64,000 nt of DNA, taken from positions 1 through 64,000 of the forward strand of contig NZ_PKKM01000003.1 in the NCBI RefSeq assembly GCF_002847525.1, read 5' to 3'. Below are positions 34,106-43,105 of the stretch, piece after piece. The notes under the pieces are model-generated. The model saw nothing but the letters and a program-made list of their open reading frames with translations, searched no databases and was not told the origin of the DNA. A program made the translations under genes and the position numbers. Numbering within the stretch: the first letter of the stretch is position 1; every line of letters starts with the position of its first letter. Source of the stretch: Schaalia odontolytica (GTDB lineage: Bacteria > Actinomycetota > Actinomycetes > Actinomycetales > Actinomycetaceae).

Positions 34106-35667
34106 TGCTCCTCCTTTCCAGGCACCCCGGCGTCCCCAGCGGATCCGGAGGAAGCCGCCACGGCCTCGTCCAGGGGGACGCCGGCCATCATGAGGCCGAG
34201 GACGTCGCGTCCCGTGTCCGCCGGAACGATGCCAACGATGCGGCCGCGGTACATGACGGCGATACGGTCTGCGAGCGAAACCACCTCGTCGAGCTCCGAG
34301 GAGATGAGCAGGACCGCGCAGCCCTGGTCCCGCACGTCCACAATCCTGCGGTGAATGAACTCAATCGAACCGACGTCGACGCCTCGCGTCGGCTGATTCG
34401 CGACCAGCAGCGTCAGGTCACGCGACATCTCGCGGGCGACGACGACCTTCTGCTGGTTGCCGCCCGACAGGGAGGAGACCGGGTCCTCGATCGACGTCAG
34501 GCGAATGTCGTATTCCTTTTCCTTGTCGCGGGCATTGCGCGCGATCGCGCCGCGCTTGAGGGAGCCCGCGGCCGAGAAAGACGAAGAGCGGAACTGGTCG
34601 AGCACCAGGTTGTCCGCAATCGAAAACGAGGCGATGATGCCGTCCGTCGACCGGTCCTCGGGGATAAATCCGACGCCCGCATCCAGGGACTCGCGAGGCT
34701 TCGCGCGGGTAATGTCCGTGTCCTCGAGTCGGATGACCCCGCTGTCGGGCGTCTGCAGGCCCAGGATCACCTCGGCGAGCTCCGTCTGCCCGTTGCCCTG
34801 CACGCCTGCGACCGCGAGGATCTCGCCGCGGGGAACGTCGAAAGACACGTGATCAAGCAGCGGGACGCCGCCCGCACCCAGCAGCGACACATCCTCGAAG
34901 GACAGGCCGCCGCCAGCGGGACGCGCGGGATCCTTCTCGACGCGCATCAGCACCTCGCGCCCGACCATCTGCGTGGCCAGCGAGGCCTCGGAATCACTCG
35001 GGGACGCATGCCCCACGACCCGACCACGGCGAATGACCGTGATCTCGTCGGCCACCGCGCGCACCTCGCGCAGCTTGTGGGTGATAAACACGATCGAGGT
35101 CCCGGCGTCGGCGAGCTGACGCATGATCGTCATCAGCTCATCCGTTTCCTGCGGGGTGAGCACCGCAGTCGGCTCATCGAGAATGAGGACCTTCGCCTGA
35201 CGCGACAGCGCTTTGACGATCTCCACGCGCTGCTGGGCGCCCACCGGCAGGTCTTCGATGAGGGCGTCGGGGTCCAGGTCGAAGCCGAAACGCGCCGAGA
35301 CCTCGCGCACCGTCTGGCGGGCGCGCTCGCGGCTGATGATTCCGGCCGGGCCCGTCGGCTCGAAGCCCAGGGCGATCGACTCGGCGACCGTGAAGACGGG
35401 GATGAGCATGAAGTGCTGGTGCACCATGCCAATGCCCGCCGCGACCGCGTCGCCGGGGCCCTTGAACGTCACGGGCTCGCCGTCGATGAGGATCTGTCCC
35501 TCGTCGGGGGCGTGCATCCCATACAGGACGTTCATGAGCGTGGACTTACCCGCTCCGTTCTCTCCCAGCAGGGCATGAATATGCCCTTCCTCGATCGTTA
35601 AATCAATCGAGTCGTTGGCGATGAGGGGACCAAACCTCTTCGTGATCCCCCGCAACTCTAATTTCAT
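34102..35667 (-). CDS. Nucleoside ABC transporter, double ATP-binding protein
   Basis: 521 residues with two ABC domains, as in NupA/NupO and RbsA. Domain 1 (about 1-240) has Walker A GENGAGKST, a degenerate signature (PVGAQQRVEIVKAL), Walker B VLILDEPTAVL and FITHKL. Domain 2 (about 255-500) has a degenerate Walker A, GVQGNGQTE, lacking the usual Lys-Ser/Thr, but a full signature LSGGNQQKVVVA; this asymmetry is typical of the family. It powers nucleoside uptake and is coupled by overlap to the permease. Confidence 0.93.
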   Translation of the reverse strand: MKLELRGITKRFGPLIANDSIDLTIEEGHIHALLGENGAGKSTLMNVLYGMHAPDEGQILIDGEPVTFKGPGDAVAAGIGMVHQHFMLIPVFTVAESIALGFEPTGPAGIISRERARQTVREVSARFGFDLDPDALIEDLPVGAQQRVEIVKALSRQAKVLILDEPTAVLTPQETDELMTIMRQLADAGTSIVFITHKLREVRAVADEITVIRRGRVVGHASPSDSEASLATQMVGREVLMRVEKDPARPAGGGLSFEDVSLLGAGGVPLLDHVSFDVPRGEILAVAGVQGNGQTELAEVILGLQTPDSGVIRLEDTDITRAKPRESLDAGVGFIPEDRSTDGIIASFSIADNLVLDQFRSSSFSAAGSLKRGAIARNARDKEKEYDIRLTSIEDPVSSLSGGNQQKVVVAREMSRDLTLLVANQPTRGVDVGSIEFIHRRIVDVRDQGCAVLLISSELDEVVSLADRIAVMYRGRIVGIVPADTGRDVLGLMMAGVPLDEAVAASSGSAGDAGVPGKEEQ

Positions 35668-35712
35668 ACCTTCGACCTTCCCCAGCAGGTGGGCTCACCC
35701 CGCCCCGATGCC

Positions 35713-35752
35713 CGTGTGGGGCTGGCAGCGTCACCGCCACCAGCCCCACACG
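35713..35752 (-). terminator. Attenuator hairpin between bmpA and the ATPase gene
   Basis: A perfect 13-bp stem (35713-35725 with 35740-35752, 14-base loop) lies just after the bmpA stop and before the ATPase gene. It probably lowers expression of downstream genes relative to the binding protein. Confidence 0.65.
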
Positions 35753-35759
35753 CATCGCA

Positions 35760-36854
35760 TCACTTCGGGGCGTTCTGCGATTCGATGACGAGCTTGCCGG
35801 ACTTGATGTCGTCCGTCAGCTTGGTCAGGTCCGCCTTGAGCTCGGCGGACACCTTGTCGTCGAAATCGTGGAACGGGGCAATCGAGACACCGCCGTTGGC
35901 CAGCGTGCCCACGTACGGGGTCGGGCTGAACTTGCCGTTCACCGAGTCCTGGATTGCCTGCTCGACAGAGGCGCCGATCTCCTTCATGACCGAGGTCAGC
36001 ACGATCGAGGAGTAGTCGGGGTTGGCCTCGTACCAGTCGGAGTCAACGCCGATGATCCAAGTGTTGCCATCCGCCTTGGCCGCCGCGGCAGCGCCCAGGC
36101 CGACCGGGCCCGCGACGGGCATGATGATGTCCGCGCCCTGCGAGATGAACTGCTGGGCCTGCTCCTTGCCGAGCGTCTGATCGTCGAAGGACTGCGTGAA
36201 GGAGCCGTTCTGCGAAGCCTTGTCCCAACCGATCAGCTGCACGTTCGTGCCCTTGGCCTTGTTGTAGGCCGCGACGCCGTCAGCGAAGCCATCCATGAAC
36301 ACCGTCACCGAGGGGATCTGGATACCGCCGAAGGTCGCAACCTTGCCGGTCTTGGTCATGCCCGCGGCCACGTAGCCGGCCAGGTAGGCGGCCTCAGCGG
36401 TGTTGAACAGCAGCGGACGCGCATTGTCCAGCGTCACCGTGTTGTTGTTACCGTCGTTGAAGCTGGAGTCGATGAGGGCGTAGTGCACGTCCTTGTTCTC
36501 GTCGGCGGAGGTGTGGACGGCCTTCTCCAGGTTGAAGCCCACGCCAATGATCAGGTTGCAGCCGTCGGAGACCATGGACTCCACGTTCGGGTTGAAGTCC
36601 GCATCCGAGTTGGACTCGGCCGTGTTGATCTGGATTCCGAGGCTGGACTGGGAGGCCTTGAGGCCGTCGTAGGCGGACTCGTTGAAGGACTTGTCGTCCC
36701 AGCCGCCGGCGTCAGAGACCGCGCAGGCCTTGAACGAGGTGGCATCCTTCGCCCCGCCGGACTGGCTGGTGGCGGTTCCTCCGCCGCCGCCACAGCCGGC
36801 CAAGGCGAGCGTTGCAACCCCCGCCGCGGCGAGGAGCTTCGTGAGGTGCTTCAT
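35760..36854 (-). CDS. BmpA-family nucleoside-binding lipoprotein
   Basis: 364 residues. The lipoprotein signal has lipobox LAGC (Cys21), then a Gly/Ser linker and a periplasmic-binding-protein fold of the PnrA/BMP family: ACAVSDAGGWDDKSFNESAYDGL, GCNLIIGVGF, FGGIQIPSVTVFMDGFADGVAAYN, ADIIMPVAGPVGLG, IGVDSDWY and SVMKEIG. It binds purine and pyrimidine nucleosides outside the membrane and passes them to the Nup channel. GGAGG precedes the ATG. It heads the long nup-cdd-deoA operon. Confidence 0.94.
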   Translation of the reverse strand: MKHLTKLLAAAGVATLALAGCGGGGGTATSQSGGAKDATSFKACAVSDAGGWDDKSFNESAYDGLKASQSSLGIQINTAESNSDADFNPNVESMVSDGCNLIIGVGFNLEKAVHTSADENKDVHYALIDSSFNDGNNNTVTLDNARPLLFNTAEAAYLAGYVAAGMTKTGKVATFGGIQIPSVTVFMDGFADGVAAYNKAKGTNVQLIGWDKASQNGSFTQSFDDQTLGKEQAQQFISQGADIIMPVAGPVGLGAAAAAKADGNTWIIGVDSDWYEANPDYSSIVLTSVMKEIGASVEQAIQDSVNGKFSPTPYVGTLANGGVSIAPFHDFDDKVSAELKADLTKLTDDIKSGKLVIESQNAPK

Positions 36855-36937
36855 GAGTGTTTTCCTCCGTTGATGTGAATTCTTCCTTGAACCGGTGGCG
36901 GCGCGGGCCGCGGATCATGTCCACGCAGCCGCTGCGC

Positions 36938-36950
36938 GAACATTTGTCAT
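36938..36950. promoter_or_regulatory. Candidate nucleoside-regulon operator upstream of bmpA
   Basis: GAACATTTGTCAT lies 84-96 bases before the bmpA start. Its first 12 bases are the exact reverse complement of the site at 28930-28941 upstream of deoD. The site is quasi-palindromic (GAACA...TGTyC). Confidence 0.5.
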
Positions 36951-37005
36951 GATCGACTTTTACGTCTGATCCGAGTCTCCCGCGCCACCCCTCCCCTGTC
37001 AAGGT

Positions 37006-39309
37006 CTACTTGTTTTCGCTTTGGTAACGATTGAAGCGGCGCCGGGCGAACACCCCGGCAACGCCGATCGCTCCGACAAACATCGCCCCGACCAGGCCAC
37101 CGAAGTCTGCGCCCGTACGAGCCAGGGAACCCTTGGGTGCCTTCGTGTTCTTACGGGGAGTCTGAGCTGCCGCCTGGTTGCCGGATTGTGTGTCACCCGC
37201 CGCGTCGGCCGACGGACTCGGGTCGGGCGCCGCCGTGCCCGCGCAGGTCACGGGGATCGTCAGGCCATCCCCGGCCTCGACGACCGTCGCGAAGTCAGTG
37301 GCGACCGTGACGGGGACGTTCACGACCTCGCCGGTCGCCTTGCCCTCGCAGGCACCGACGACCGTCACGTCCACGCTCGCCTGTCCCGCGCCATCCGTCG
37401 TAATCACCGAGGCAGCGTCGGAGGCGTGCGCGTCCACGAGAGAGTTGTCAACCTCGGCCACGGCCTGCGCTCCCCCGGCGCTCACGCGCACCTTCGAGGT
37501 GATGGAGGGACCTTCGGAGAAGGACAGGCCGCGCAGCGGGATCGTCACCGTCGAGCCGTCAGCAACGGGATCCGTGGGTAGGGTCAGGCCGATGGAGGAC
37601 TTGGCCTCACGCGGCGTCAGGCCACCCGCAGCCTGGATCGAGCGGGCCGCCGCACCCGAGTGCGCACCCAGGTAGGCGTTGAAGGAGTCGCGGTCCAGGT
37701 TTCCGTTCGTCGTGGCCGCTCCCCCACGGGTCAGGGCCTCGAAGGAGTCGCCGCCGGCCAGCAGGAAGGTCACGGATCCGACCGTGTACGTCGCGTCGGC
37801 CTTCAGCGGCTCACCATTGATCGTCACCGACGTGATGCGCTCCCCGTAGGGCCTCGCCGGATCGTAGGTGTAACGCACGTTCGAGGAGAGGCCGAGCTTG
37901 AGCATGGGCCGAGAGTTCTGCGAGTTCAGGTCCGTCTTCCACTGCTGCTCGAGCGCGTCCTTGACGTCCGATCCCTTCAGGGTCACGTACCCCAGCTCGT
38001 TGGAGAAGGGCTCGACCTCGTAGGTCTGCGCGTAGGTGATCGTCCCATCCTCGTTCGGCACCAGGTCGGCGCGCAGGCCGCCCGCGTTAATCATGCCGAT
38101 GTCGACGCTCTTTCCGTCCGGGGTGAGGATAGTTTCGCGCAGCGAGTCAGCCACCAGGTCCCCCAGTGAGGATTCGATGCCTCGGTTCGACCCGGGGTCC
38201 GTCGCCCCCTCGGGCGTCGTGAAGACGCCGCGCCTGAAGGGCTCCGTGTACCCGGTGGCGACGACGCGCTTGCCAGCTTCCTTCGAGTCAGCCTCGGCCT
38301 TATCGACAATCGCCTGGGTATCGGGATCCGCGCCGCACTGGGCGACCTCGGCGGCCGGGATGAGAATCGAGTCGGCGCTGGTCACCTGACGCGTGGCCGG
38401 GTCGATCGTCAGGCGGATGAGGCCCAGGTTGTCCGTGTAGGAGCCCGAGGCGATGCCCGCCAGGCGCGGGTTCGCGGAGTTGAAGGCCTCGACCGAGTTG
38501 ACGTGGTCGAACTCGTAGGGCACGTGCGTGTCCCCACCCATGAGGCCGTCGACGTCCTTACCGACCTTCGTGTAGTTGTTCTTCACGTCGTCGTCCAGCA
38601 TGGCAATAACGACGTCCGCCTTGCCACTACTCTTAAGCTCCGCGGCTAGGGAGTTGATGCGCGCAATCGGGTCCGTGAAGGTCAGGCCCGCCGTAGTTCC
38701 GGGGCTCAGCTTGTAGGGCACGTCCTGAGCAATTGCGCCGATAAAGGCGACCTTCATGCCCGAGGGCGACGTCCACACCTTGTAGTCCCCCAGGTAGGGG
38801 GTGCCGTCCCCGTAGGTACCCATGCCCTCGATGTTGGCCCCCAGGTACGGGAAGGTCGCCCGCACAAACTCGCTCGGGTTGGATCCGTCGACGCGCTGCT
38901 TGAAGACGGCCTGACCCATGTCCAGCTCATGGTTGCCGATCGTGGAGGCCAGCGGATCCATCGTGTTGAGGGCCGCGATGGTCGGGTTGTCCTTGAGCGC
39001 GCCGGAGATGTAGGGGGACGCGCCGATGTTGTCTCCCAGCAGGGTGAACGAGGAGTTGGGGTTCGTCGCGCGCGCCTTCTTCAGGTAGCAGTTCATCGCG
39101 GGCAACCCGGCCTCGCGCACGACGCCCTTCTTGGCGACCTGCTGGATGTGTCCGTGCACGTCCGTGAGGGTGTAGAGGTCCAGGGTGATGGGCGTGGCCT
39201 CGTTCCGTGAGGCTTCATCCTGCGGTGCCGCGAGCGCTGTGGCTGGCAGGGACGCCAGGGAGAGTGCGGCCGCCGAGGCGAGCGCGAGTCGAGTCCATGG
39301 TCTGCGCAT
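37006..39309 (-). CDS. Surface-anchored 5'-nucleotidase / metallophosphoesterase (LAXTG)
   Basis: 767 residues. Signal peptide (about 1-27, ALA-AP), calcineurin-type phosphoesterase domain (about 40-330: TLTDVHGH, LLGDNIGAS, STIGNHELDMG, MGGDTHVP) and a 5_nucleotid_C domain (about 345-560: SSLGDLVADSLRE, INAGGLRADL, GGDSFEAL). Beta-rich repeats follow, then the sorting signal LARTG (729-733), a hydrophobic helix and an RRRFNR tail. LAXTG is a motif of class E-type sortases in actinobacteria. It removes phosphate from nucleotides at the cell wall, supplying nucleosides to the importer whose operon starts just downstream. One metal-site motif is altered (AMLDDDV where a His-containing motif is usual), so exact substrate range is uncertain. 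Confidence 0.9.
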   Translation of the reverse strand: MRRPWTRLALASAAALSLASLPATALAAPQDEASRNEATPITLDLYTLTDVHGHIQQVAKKGVVREAGLPAMNCYLKKARATNPNSSFTLLGDNIGASPYISGALKDNPTIAALNTMDPLASTIGNHELDMGQAVFKQRVDGSNPSEFVRATFPYLGANIEGMGTYGDGTPYLGDYKVWTSPSGMKVAFIGAIAQDVPYKLSPGTTAGLTFTDPIARINSLAAELKSSGKADVVIAMLDDDVKNNYTKVGKDVDGLMGGDTHVPYEFDHVNSVEAFNSANPRLAGIASGSYTDNLGLIRLTIDPATRQVTSADSILIPAAEVAQCGADPDTQAIVDKAEADSKEAGKRVVATGYTEPFRRGVFTTPEGATDPGSNRGIESSLGDLVADSLRETILTPDGKSVDIGMINAGGLRADLVPNEDGTITYAQTYEVEPFSNELGYVTLKGSDVKDALEQQWKTDLNSQNSRPMLKLGLSSNVRYTYDPARPYGERITSVTINGEPLKADATYTVGSVTFLLAGGDSFEALTRGGAATTNGNLDRDSFNAYLGAHSGAAARSIQAAGGLTPREAKSSIGLTLPTDPVADGSTVTIPLRGLSFSEGPSITSKVRVSAGGAQAVAEVDNSLVDAHASDAASVITTDGAGQASVDVTVVGACEGKATGEVVNVPVTVATDFATVVEAGDGLTIPVTCAGTAAPDPSPSADAAGDTQSGNQAAAQTPRKNTKAPKGSLARTGADFGGLVGAMFVGAIGVAGVFARRRFNRYQSENK

Positions 39310-39377
39310 GGGTGTGTTCCTTTCATCGGGGCGGCACCGAAGCCGCGTCCTGCGTGGTGAGTGTGGAGTTCGTGGTG

Positions 39378-41624
39378 TCAGCCGCGGCGGCGAAGCCGGC
39401 GCGAGAGGAGGATGAGTCCGCCGCCCGCTGCGGCGAGGAGAATGCCGATGCCAATTGCCGGGCCGGCGTCCGCACCGGTGCGCGCCAGGCCGCTGACCGT
39501 GGCAGCGCGCGCGGGCGCCTTACGGGACGAGGCCGTGGCCGCCCTCGAGGGAACCGGCGCGGCTGACGCGGACGGAGCCGCTGAGGGTTCAGCGCTCGGC
39601 GATGGGGCCGCGCTGGGGGCGGCGGACGGCTCGGCGGACGGCGTCGGGGCCGGGGCGTCCCCACCGAGCAAAGTGAGGCCAATCAGCTCCGGGTTGTGGT
39701 CCGAGGAGCGGTAGGGGTTGTCGGCCTCGACGGACAGGTGGGCGTTCATACCGGCCCTCGAGTATTCGAAGGCGATGGACTCCTGGGCGTTGACGGCCCA
39801 GCTGGTGACCCCCGCGAGGAGTGGCTTCGCAGCCGCATTGGCGAAAACGTGGTCGAGGGATCCGGAGCGTCCCGCGTAGACGTAGGAGGCCTCGCCCGCG
39901 CCGGAGACGCGCTCCCAGCCCGCGGCCTCGAGGGCCTTGATCGGGTCCTCCTGCGAGTAGGAGTTGAAGTCACCCACGAGCAGGGTCGGCTTAGCCGCGA
40001 ATCGGGCAGCGAAGGATGCCAGGGCGGACGCCTGGGCGACTCGGATCGCGTTCGCGTTGCCCTGACCGTCCCCGCTGTCAACGTTGCCGGTGGGCGCGCC
40101 CTCGGGCACGGATCCCTTCGACTTGAAGTGATTGGCGATGACGACGAAGTAGGCGGGCGCGGCCCTCTCGGCGCTCACCCGCGCGAACTCTTGGGCGAGG
40201 GGCTGGCGCGCCAGGCCCGTAAACGCCGGGTCGTCGTGGATCAGCGAGGGGCCGACCGGGGCGACGGTCGCAGGCTTGTAGATGAAGGCGACGCGGATAA
40301 CATCCTCGGCCTCGGGCACGGCCACGGGCGATGGCACGTACGCCCACGTTCCGGCGCCCGCATCCTTATTAAGGGCATCGACGAGGCGCGCGAGGGACGC
40401 GTCGCGATCCGTCCCAACCCCTACGGCGACGGGATTTTCGATCTCCTCGAGGGCAACCACATCGGCCCCCAGAGCGTTGATCGCAGAGACGATCTTGGCC
40501 TCCTGGTTGGCGAAGGCCTCGCGCGAGAATGCGCCACGCACCTTGCACTTCTTGGCCGTCACGAAGGCGCCCGTGCGGTCCGGGTAGCCCGCGCATCCGA
40601 CCTCGTCGACGCCCAGGTCGGAAAAGTAGTTGAGGACGTTGAACGTCGCCACGCGGGTGTCGCCACCGACCGTGGGGGCGCTCGGGCGCTCCCCGGTGAT
40701 GGTCACGGGAGAGCGGTCGGGGTGCCCGGCGACCATGGAGGTCGGCTGGAATACGAAGGACCCGTGCCGGGGCTCGAGGACCACGGGCTTGGTGAAGGCC
40801 ACGTGGTAGCCGACGCGGGCGGGTGAGCCGTTCGCCAGGTAGGCGTAGGCGACCTCGGTGGCAGTCCCCTTCTGCAGGTTCGTGTTGGTGCCATCGTCGA
40901 GCGCGATCGCGCGGGCCGCGTTGGCGGCCTCGTAGTCGCGGGCGGCCTGCCCGGGAGCCACCACGTCCGTGGCCGAGCGCAGCGGGCTCTCACCCGGGGT
41001 GAGGGTCAGGGTGCCGTACTGGTTCGCCTGGTAGTTGTCGGTGATGGTCCACGTGCCCTGGGGCGCGAGGAGCATAGACTCGAGGGCCTCGGCCTCGTCG
41101 GGGGTGGGGACGCGGGGCGCCGGGATGGGCGTCGGTGCCTGGCATCCCTCGACCATGCTGACGGAGGTCGCGGCCAGCTGGGTGAGGCTCTGGGGGTTGT
41201 CCTTCGCGCTCGTCGCTGGGAACTCGCCGACCGTGCCGGTCACGCGCACGCAGGTACCCGGGGCCGGGATCTCGCCCTTCTTGCCCGCGTAGATGAAGAG
41301 GCCGTCGGAGCGTGTGCGCCCCGGCTCCCACGCGCCGCCCGATCCGGGGGTCTGGATCGTGTAGCCGTCGAGGGTCGCGCCCAGCCCAGATTCGGCGGCC
41401 GGGTAGGCGGCCGTCACGACGCCGAGAGTCGTCACGGTGGCCCCCACCATCGCGGAATCGTCCCCCTCGCCCACGGCCTGGATGTCGGGGATCGGCGTAT
41501 CGACGAGGCCGGGGCTGGCCTCGCCCGATTGGCCCACATCAGCCGCCCAAGCGGCAGGCACAAGCCCCATCGCAGACAGCGCGAGCGCGCCGAGTACAGC
41601 TAGTGATCGTGTCCCGCACTTCAT
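39378..41624 (-). CDS. Surface-anchored ExeM/NucH-type extracellular nuclease (LAXTG)
   Basis: 748 residues. Signal peptide (about 1-27), an OB-fold-containing N-terminal region (about 40-320), an endonuclease/exonuclease/phosphatase domain (about 325-650: VATFNVLNYF, DVVALEEIEN, VIANHFKSKGS, LLVGDFNSY, LDHVFA, SSDHNPELIG), a long Ala/Pro/Ser wall-spanning linker and sorting signal LARTG (713-717) with membrane helix and basic tail. Catalytic Asp-Asn and the SDHNP His are intact. It degrades extracellular DNA (possibly RNA). It precedes the 5'-nucleotidase gene in the same direction with a 68-base gap. The linker contains an ATASS variant of the PASS element. Confidence 0.9.
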   Translation of the reverse strand: MKCGTRSLAVLGALALSAMGLVPAAWAADVGQSGEASPGLVDTPIPDIQAVGEGDDSAMVGATVTTLGVVTAAYPAAESGLGATLDGYTIQTPGSGGAWEPGRTRSDGLFIYAGKKGEIPAPGTCVRVTGTVGEFPATSAKDNPQSLTQLAATSVSMVEGCQAPTPIPAPRVPTPDEAEALESMLLAPQGTWTITDNYQANQYGTLTLTPGESPLRSATDVVAPGQAARDYEAANAARAIALDDGTNTNLQKGTATEVAYAYLANGSPARVGYHVAFTKPVVLEPRHGSFVFQPTSMVAGHPDRSPVTITGERPSAPTVGGDTRVATFNVLNYFSDLGVDEVGCAGYPDRTGAFVTAKKCKVRGAFSREAFANQEAKIVSAINALGADVVALEEIENPVAVGVGTDRDASLARLVDALNKDAGAGTWAYVPSPVAVPEAEDVIRVAFIYKPATVAPVGPSLIHDDPAFTGLARQPLAQEFARVSAERAAPAYFVVIANHFKSKGSVPEGAPTGNVDSGDGQGNANAIRVAQASALASFAARFAAKPTLLVGDFNSYSQEDPIKALEAAGWERVSGAGEASYVYAGRSGSLDHVFANAAAKPLLAGVTSWAVNAQESIAFEYSRAGMNAHLSVEADNPYRSSDHNPELIGLTLLGGDAPAPTPSAEPSAAPSAAPSPSAEPSAAPSASAAPVPSRAATASSRKAPARAATVSGLARTGADAGPAIGIGILLAAAGGGLILLSRRLRRRG

Positions 41625-41708
41625 CGGGATGTCCTCTCAACCTCACCTCACCGTGAGGGGCCGGCGAGCCCCGTGCCGCAGGCGTCTTTACCAACGGCAA
41701 CACGCGTT

Positions 41709-41721
41709 ATGACAAGTGTAA
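41709..41721. promoter_or_regulatory. Weak candidate nucleoside-regulon site upstream of the nuclease gene
   Basis: ATGACAAGTGTAA matches 10 of 13 positions of the site upstream of bmpA (read as ATGACAAATGTTC). It lies 85-97 bases before the nuclease start, the same distance as the bmpA site. Confidence 0.3.
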
Positions 41722-41880
41722 CCTCACGCACAAACGTGCGGAAGCTATTGAGAATATTCCCGAAAATACAAGGTGCAAGCGGGCGGGCGTGCACCCGCGA
41801 GCGCGCGGGCACCCCGGCCTCGTCAAACTCAACCCAACCCCGCTGCGTTCCCCAGCCTCGTCAAACTGGGTAAGCGAAGC

Positions 41881-43005
41881 TCAGGACGCCGAGTACGGGG
41901 AGACGACCACCTGGGCGCGCTGCAGGTCCTTGACCTCCGAGTATCCCGTCGAGGCCATGGTTCGCTTGAGGGCACCCACGAAGTTCAAGGAGCCGTCCGC
42001 GCGCGTCGAGGGGCCGTAGAGGATCTGCTCGAGCGTGCCCGTCGTGCCAACGTGGACGCGCTGGCCGCGCGGCATGTCCGGGTGGGTCGCCTCCGACCCC
42101 CAGTGCCAGCCGCGCCCCGGAGCCTCCTCCGCACGGGCGATGGCGGCGCCAAGCATGACGGCGTCCGCGCCGCACGCGATCGCGCGCGACAGGTCTCCGC
42201 TGCGACCGATGCCGCCGTCGGCGATGACATGCACGTAGCGGCCGCCGGACTCGTCCATGTAGTCGCGCCGGGCCGCGGCCACGTCCGCAATCGCCGTCGC
42301 CATGGGCGCGTGCACGCCCAGGGACTGGCGCGTCGAGTGGGCCGCTCCCCCACCAAAGCCGACGAGGACACCCGCCGCACCCGTGCGCATCAGGTGCAGG
42401 GCCGCTGTGTCCGTGCAGACGCCGCCCACGATGACGGGGACGTCCAGCTCGTAGATGAAGCGCTTGAGGTTGAGGGGCTCGCGGCGCGAGGACACGTGCT
42501 CGGCGGACACGGTCGAGCCACGAATGATGAACAGATCGACGCCCGCGTCCACGACCGCGCGCCAGTACTTCTGCACGCGCTGGGGCGAGAGCTTGCCGGC
42601 GACAACCACGCCAGCCTCGCGCAGCTGCTTGAGACGCGCGGTGATCAGCGAGGGCTTGATCGGCTCGGAGTAGACGCGCTGGAGGGTCGCGATCGACTCC
42701 TCCTCGCCCAGGTGAGCGATGTGGTCGAGGATGGGCGTGGGGTCCTCGTAGCGGGTCCACAGGCCGTCCAGGTCAAGCACGCCGATGCCGCCGAGGCGGC
42801 CGAAAGCGATCGCGGTCTCCGGGCTCATCACCGAGTCCATCGGGGCCGCCATCAAGGGGATATCGACGTGGTAGGCGTCGATCTGCCAGCCGACGTTGAC
42901 ATCCTCGGGGTCACGGGTGCGCCGCGAGGGCACGAGGGCGATATCGTCCAGCGTGTAGGCGCGGCGTCCGCGCTTGCCACGACCGATTTCCACTTCGTCG
43001 CTCAT
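41881..43005 (-). CDS. guaB3: GuaB3 family IMP dehydrogenase-related protein
   Basis: 374 residues of the actinobacterial GuaB3 group: an IMPDH-type TIM barrel without CBS domains. YTLDDIALVPSRRTRD, IPLMAAPMDSVMSPE, GVLVGFGGGAAHSTRQSLG, VIADGGIGRSGDLSRAIACGADAVMLG and HPDMPRGQRV are typical. The active-site Cys loop of true IMPDH (GPGSICTTR) is absent. The physiological reaction of GuaB3 proteins is less well settled than that of GuaB, which is also present here (45441-46964). TAGAAT lies exactly 6 bases before the ATG with no ribosome site, suggesting a leaderless message. Confidence 0.92.
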   Translation of the reverse strand: MSDEVEIGRGKRGRRAYTLDDIALVPSRRTRDPEDVNVGWQIDAYHVDIPLMAAPMDSVMSPETAIAFGRLGGIGVLDLDGLWTRYEDPTPILDHIAHLGEEESIATLQRVYSEPIKPSLITARLKQLREAGVVVAGKLSPQRVQKYWRAVVDAGVDLFIIRGSTVSAEHVSSRREPLNLKRFIYELDVPVIVGGVCTDTAALHLMRTGAAGVLVGFGGGAAHSTRQSLGVHAPMATAIADVAAARRDYMDESGGRYVHVIADGGIGRSGDLSRAIACGADAVMLGAAIARAEEAPGRGWHWGSEATHPDMPRGQRVHVGTTGTLEQILYGPSTRADGSLNFVGALKRTMASTGYSEVKDLQRAQVVVSPYSAS

Positions 43006-43011
43006 GACCCA

Positions 43012-43017
43012 ATTCTA
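43012..43017 (-). promoter_or_regulatory. -10 box of a leaderless promoter (guaB3)
   Basis: Minus-strand TAGAAT, six bases before the ATG at 43005. Confidence 0.5.
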
Positions 43018-43105
43018 CTGCCTACTTCCCGCTTCTACCGCCTCCGGGACGCAGATGTGCCCACCCTCTGCCACACTGGAGTCACCGGCAAGGCTAGGAG
43101 CAATC

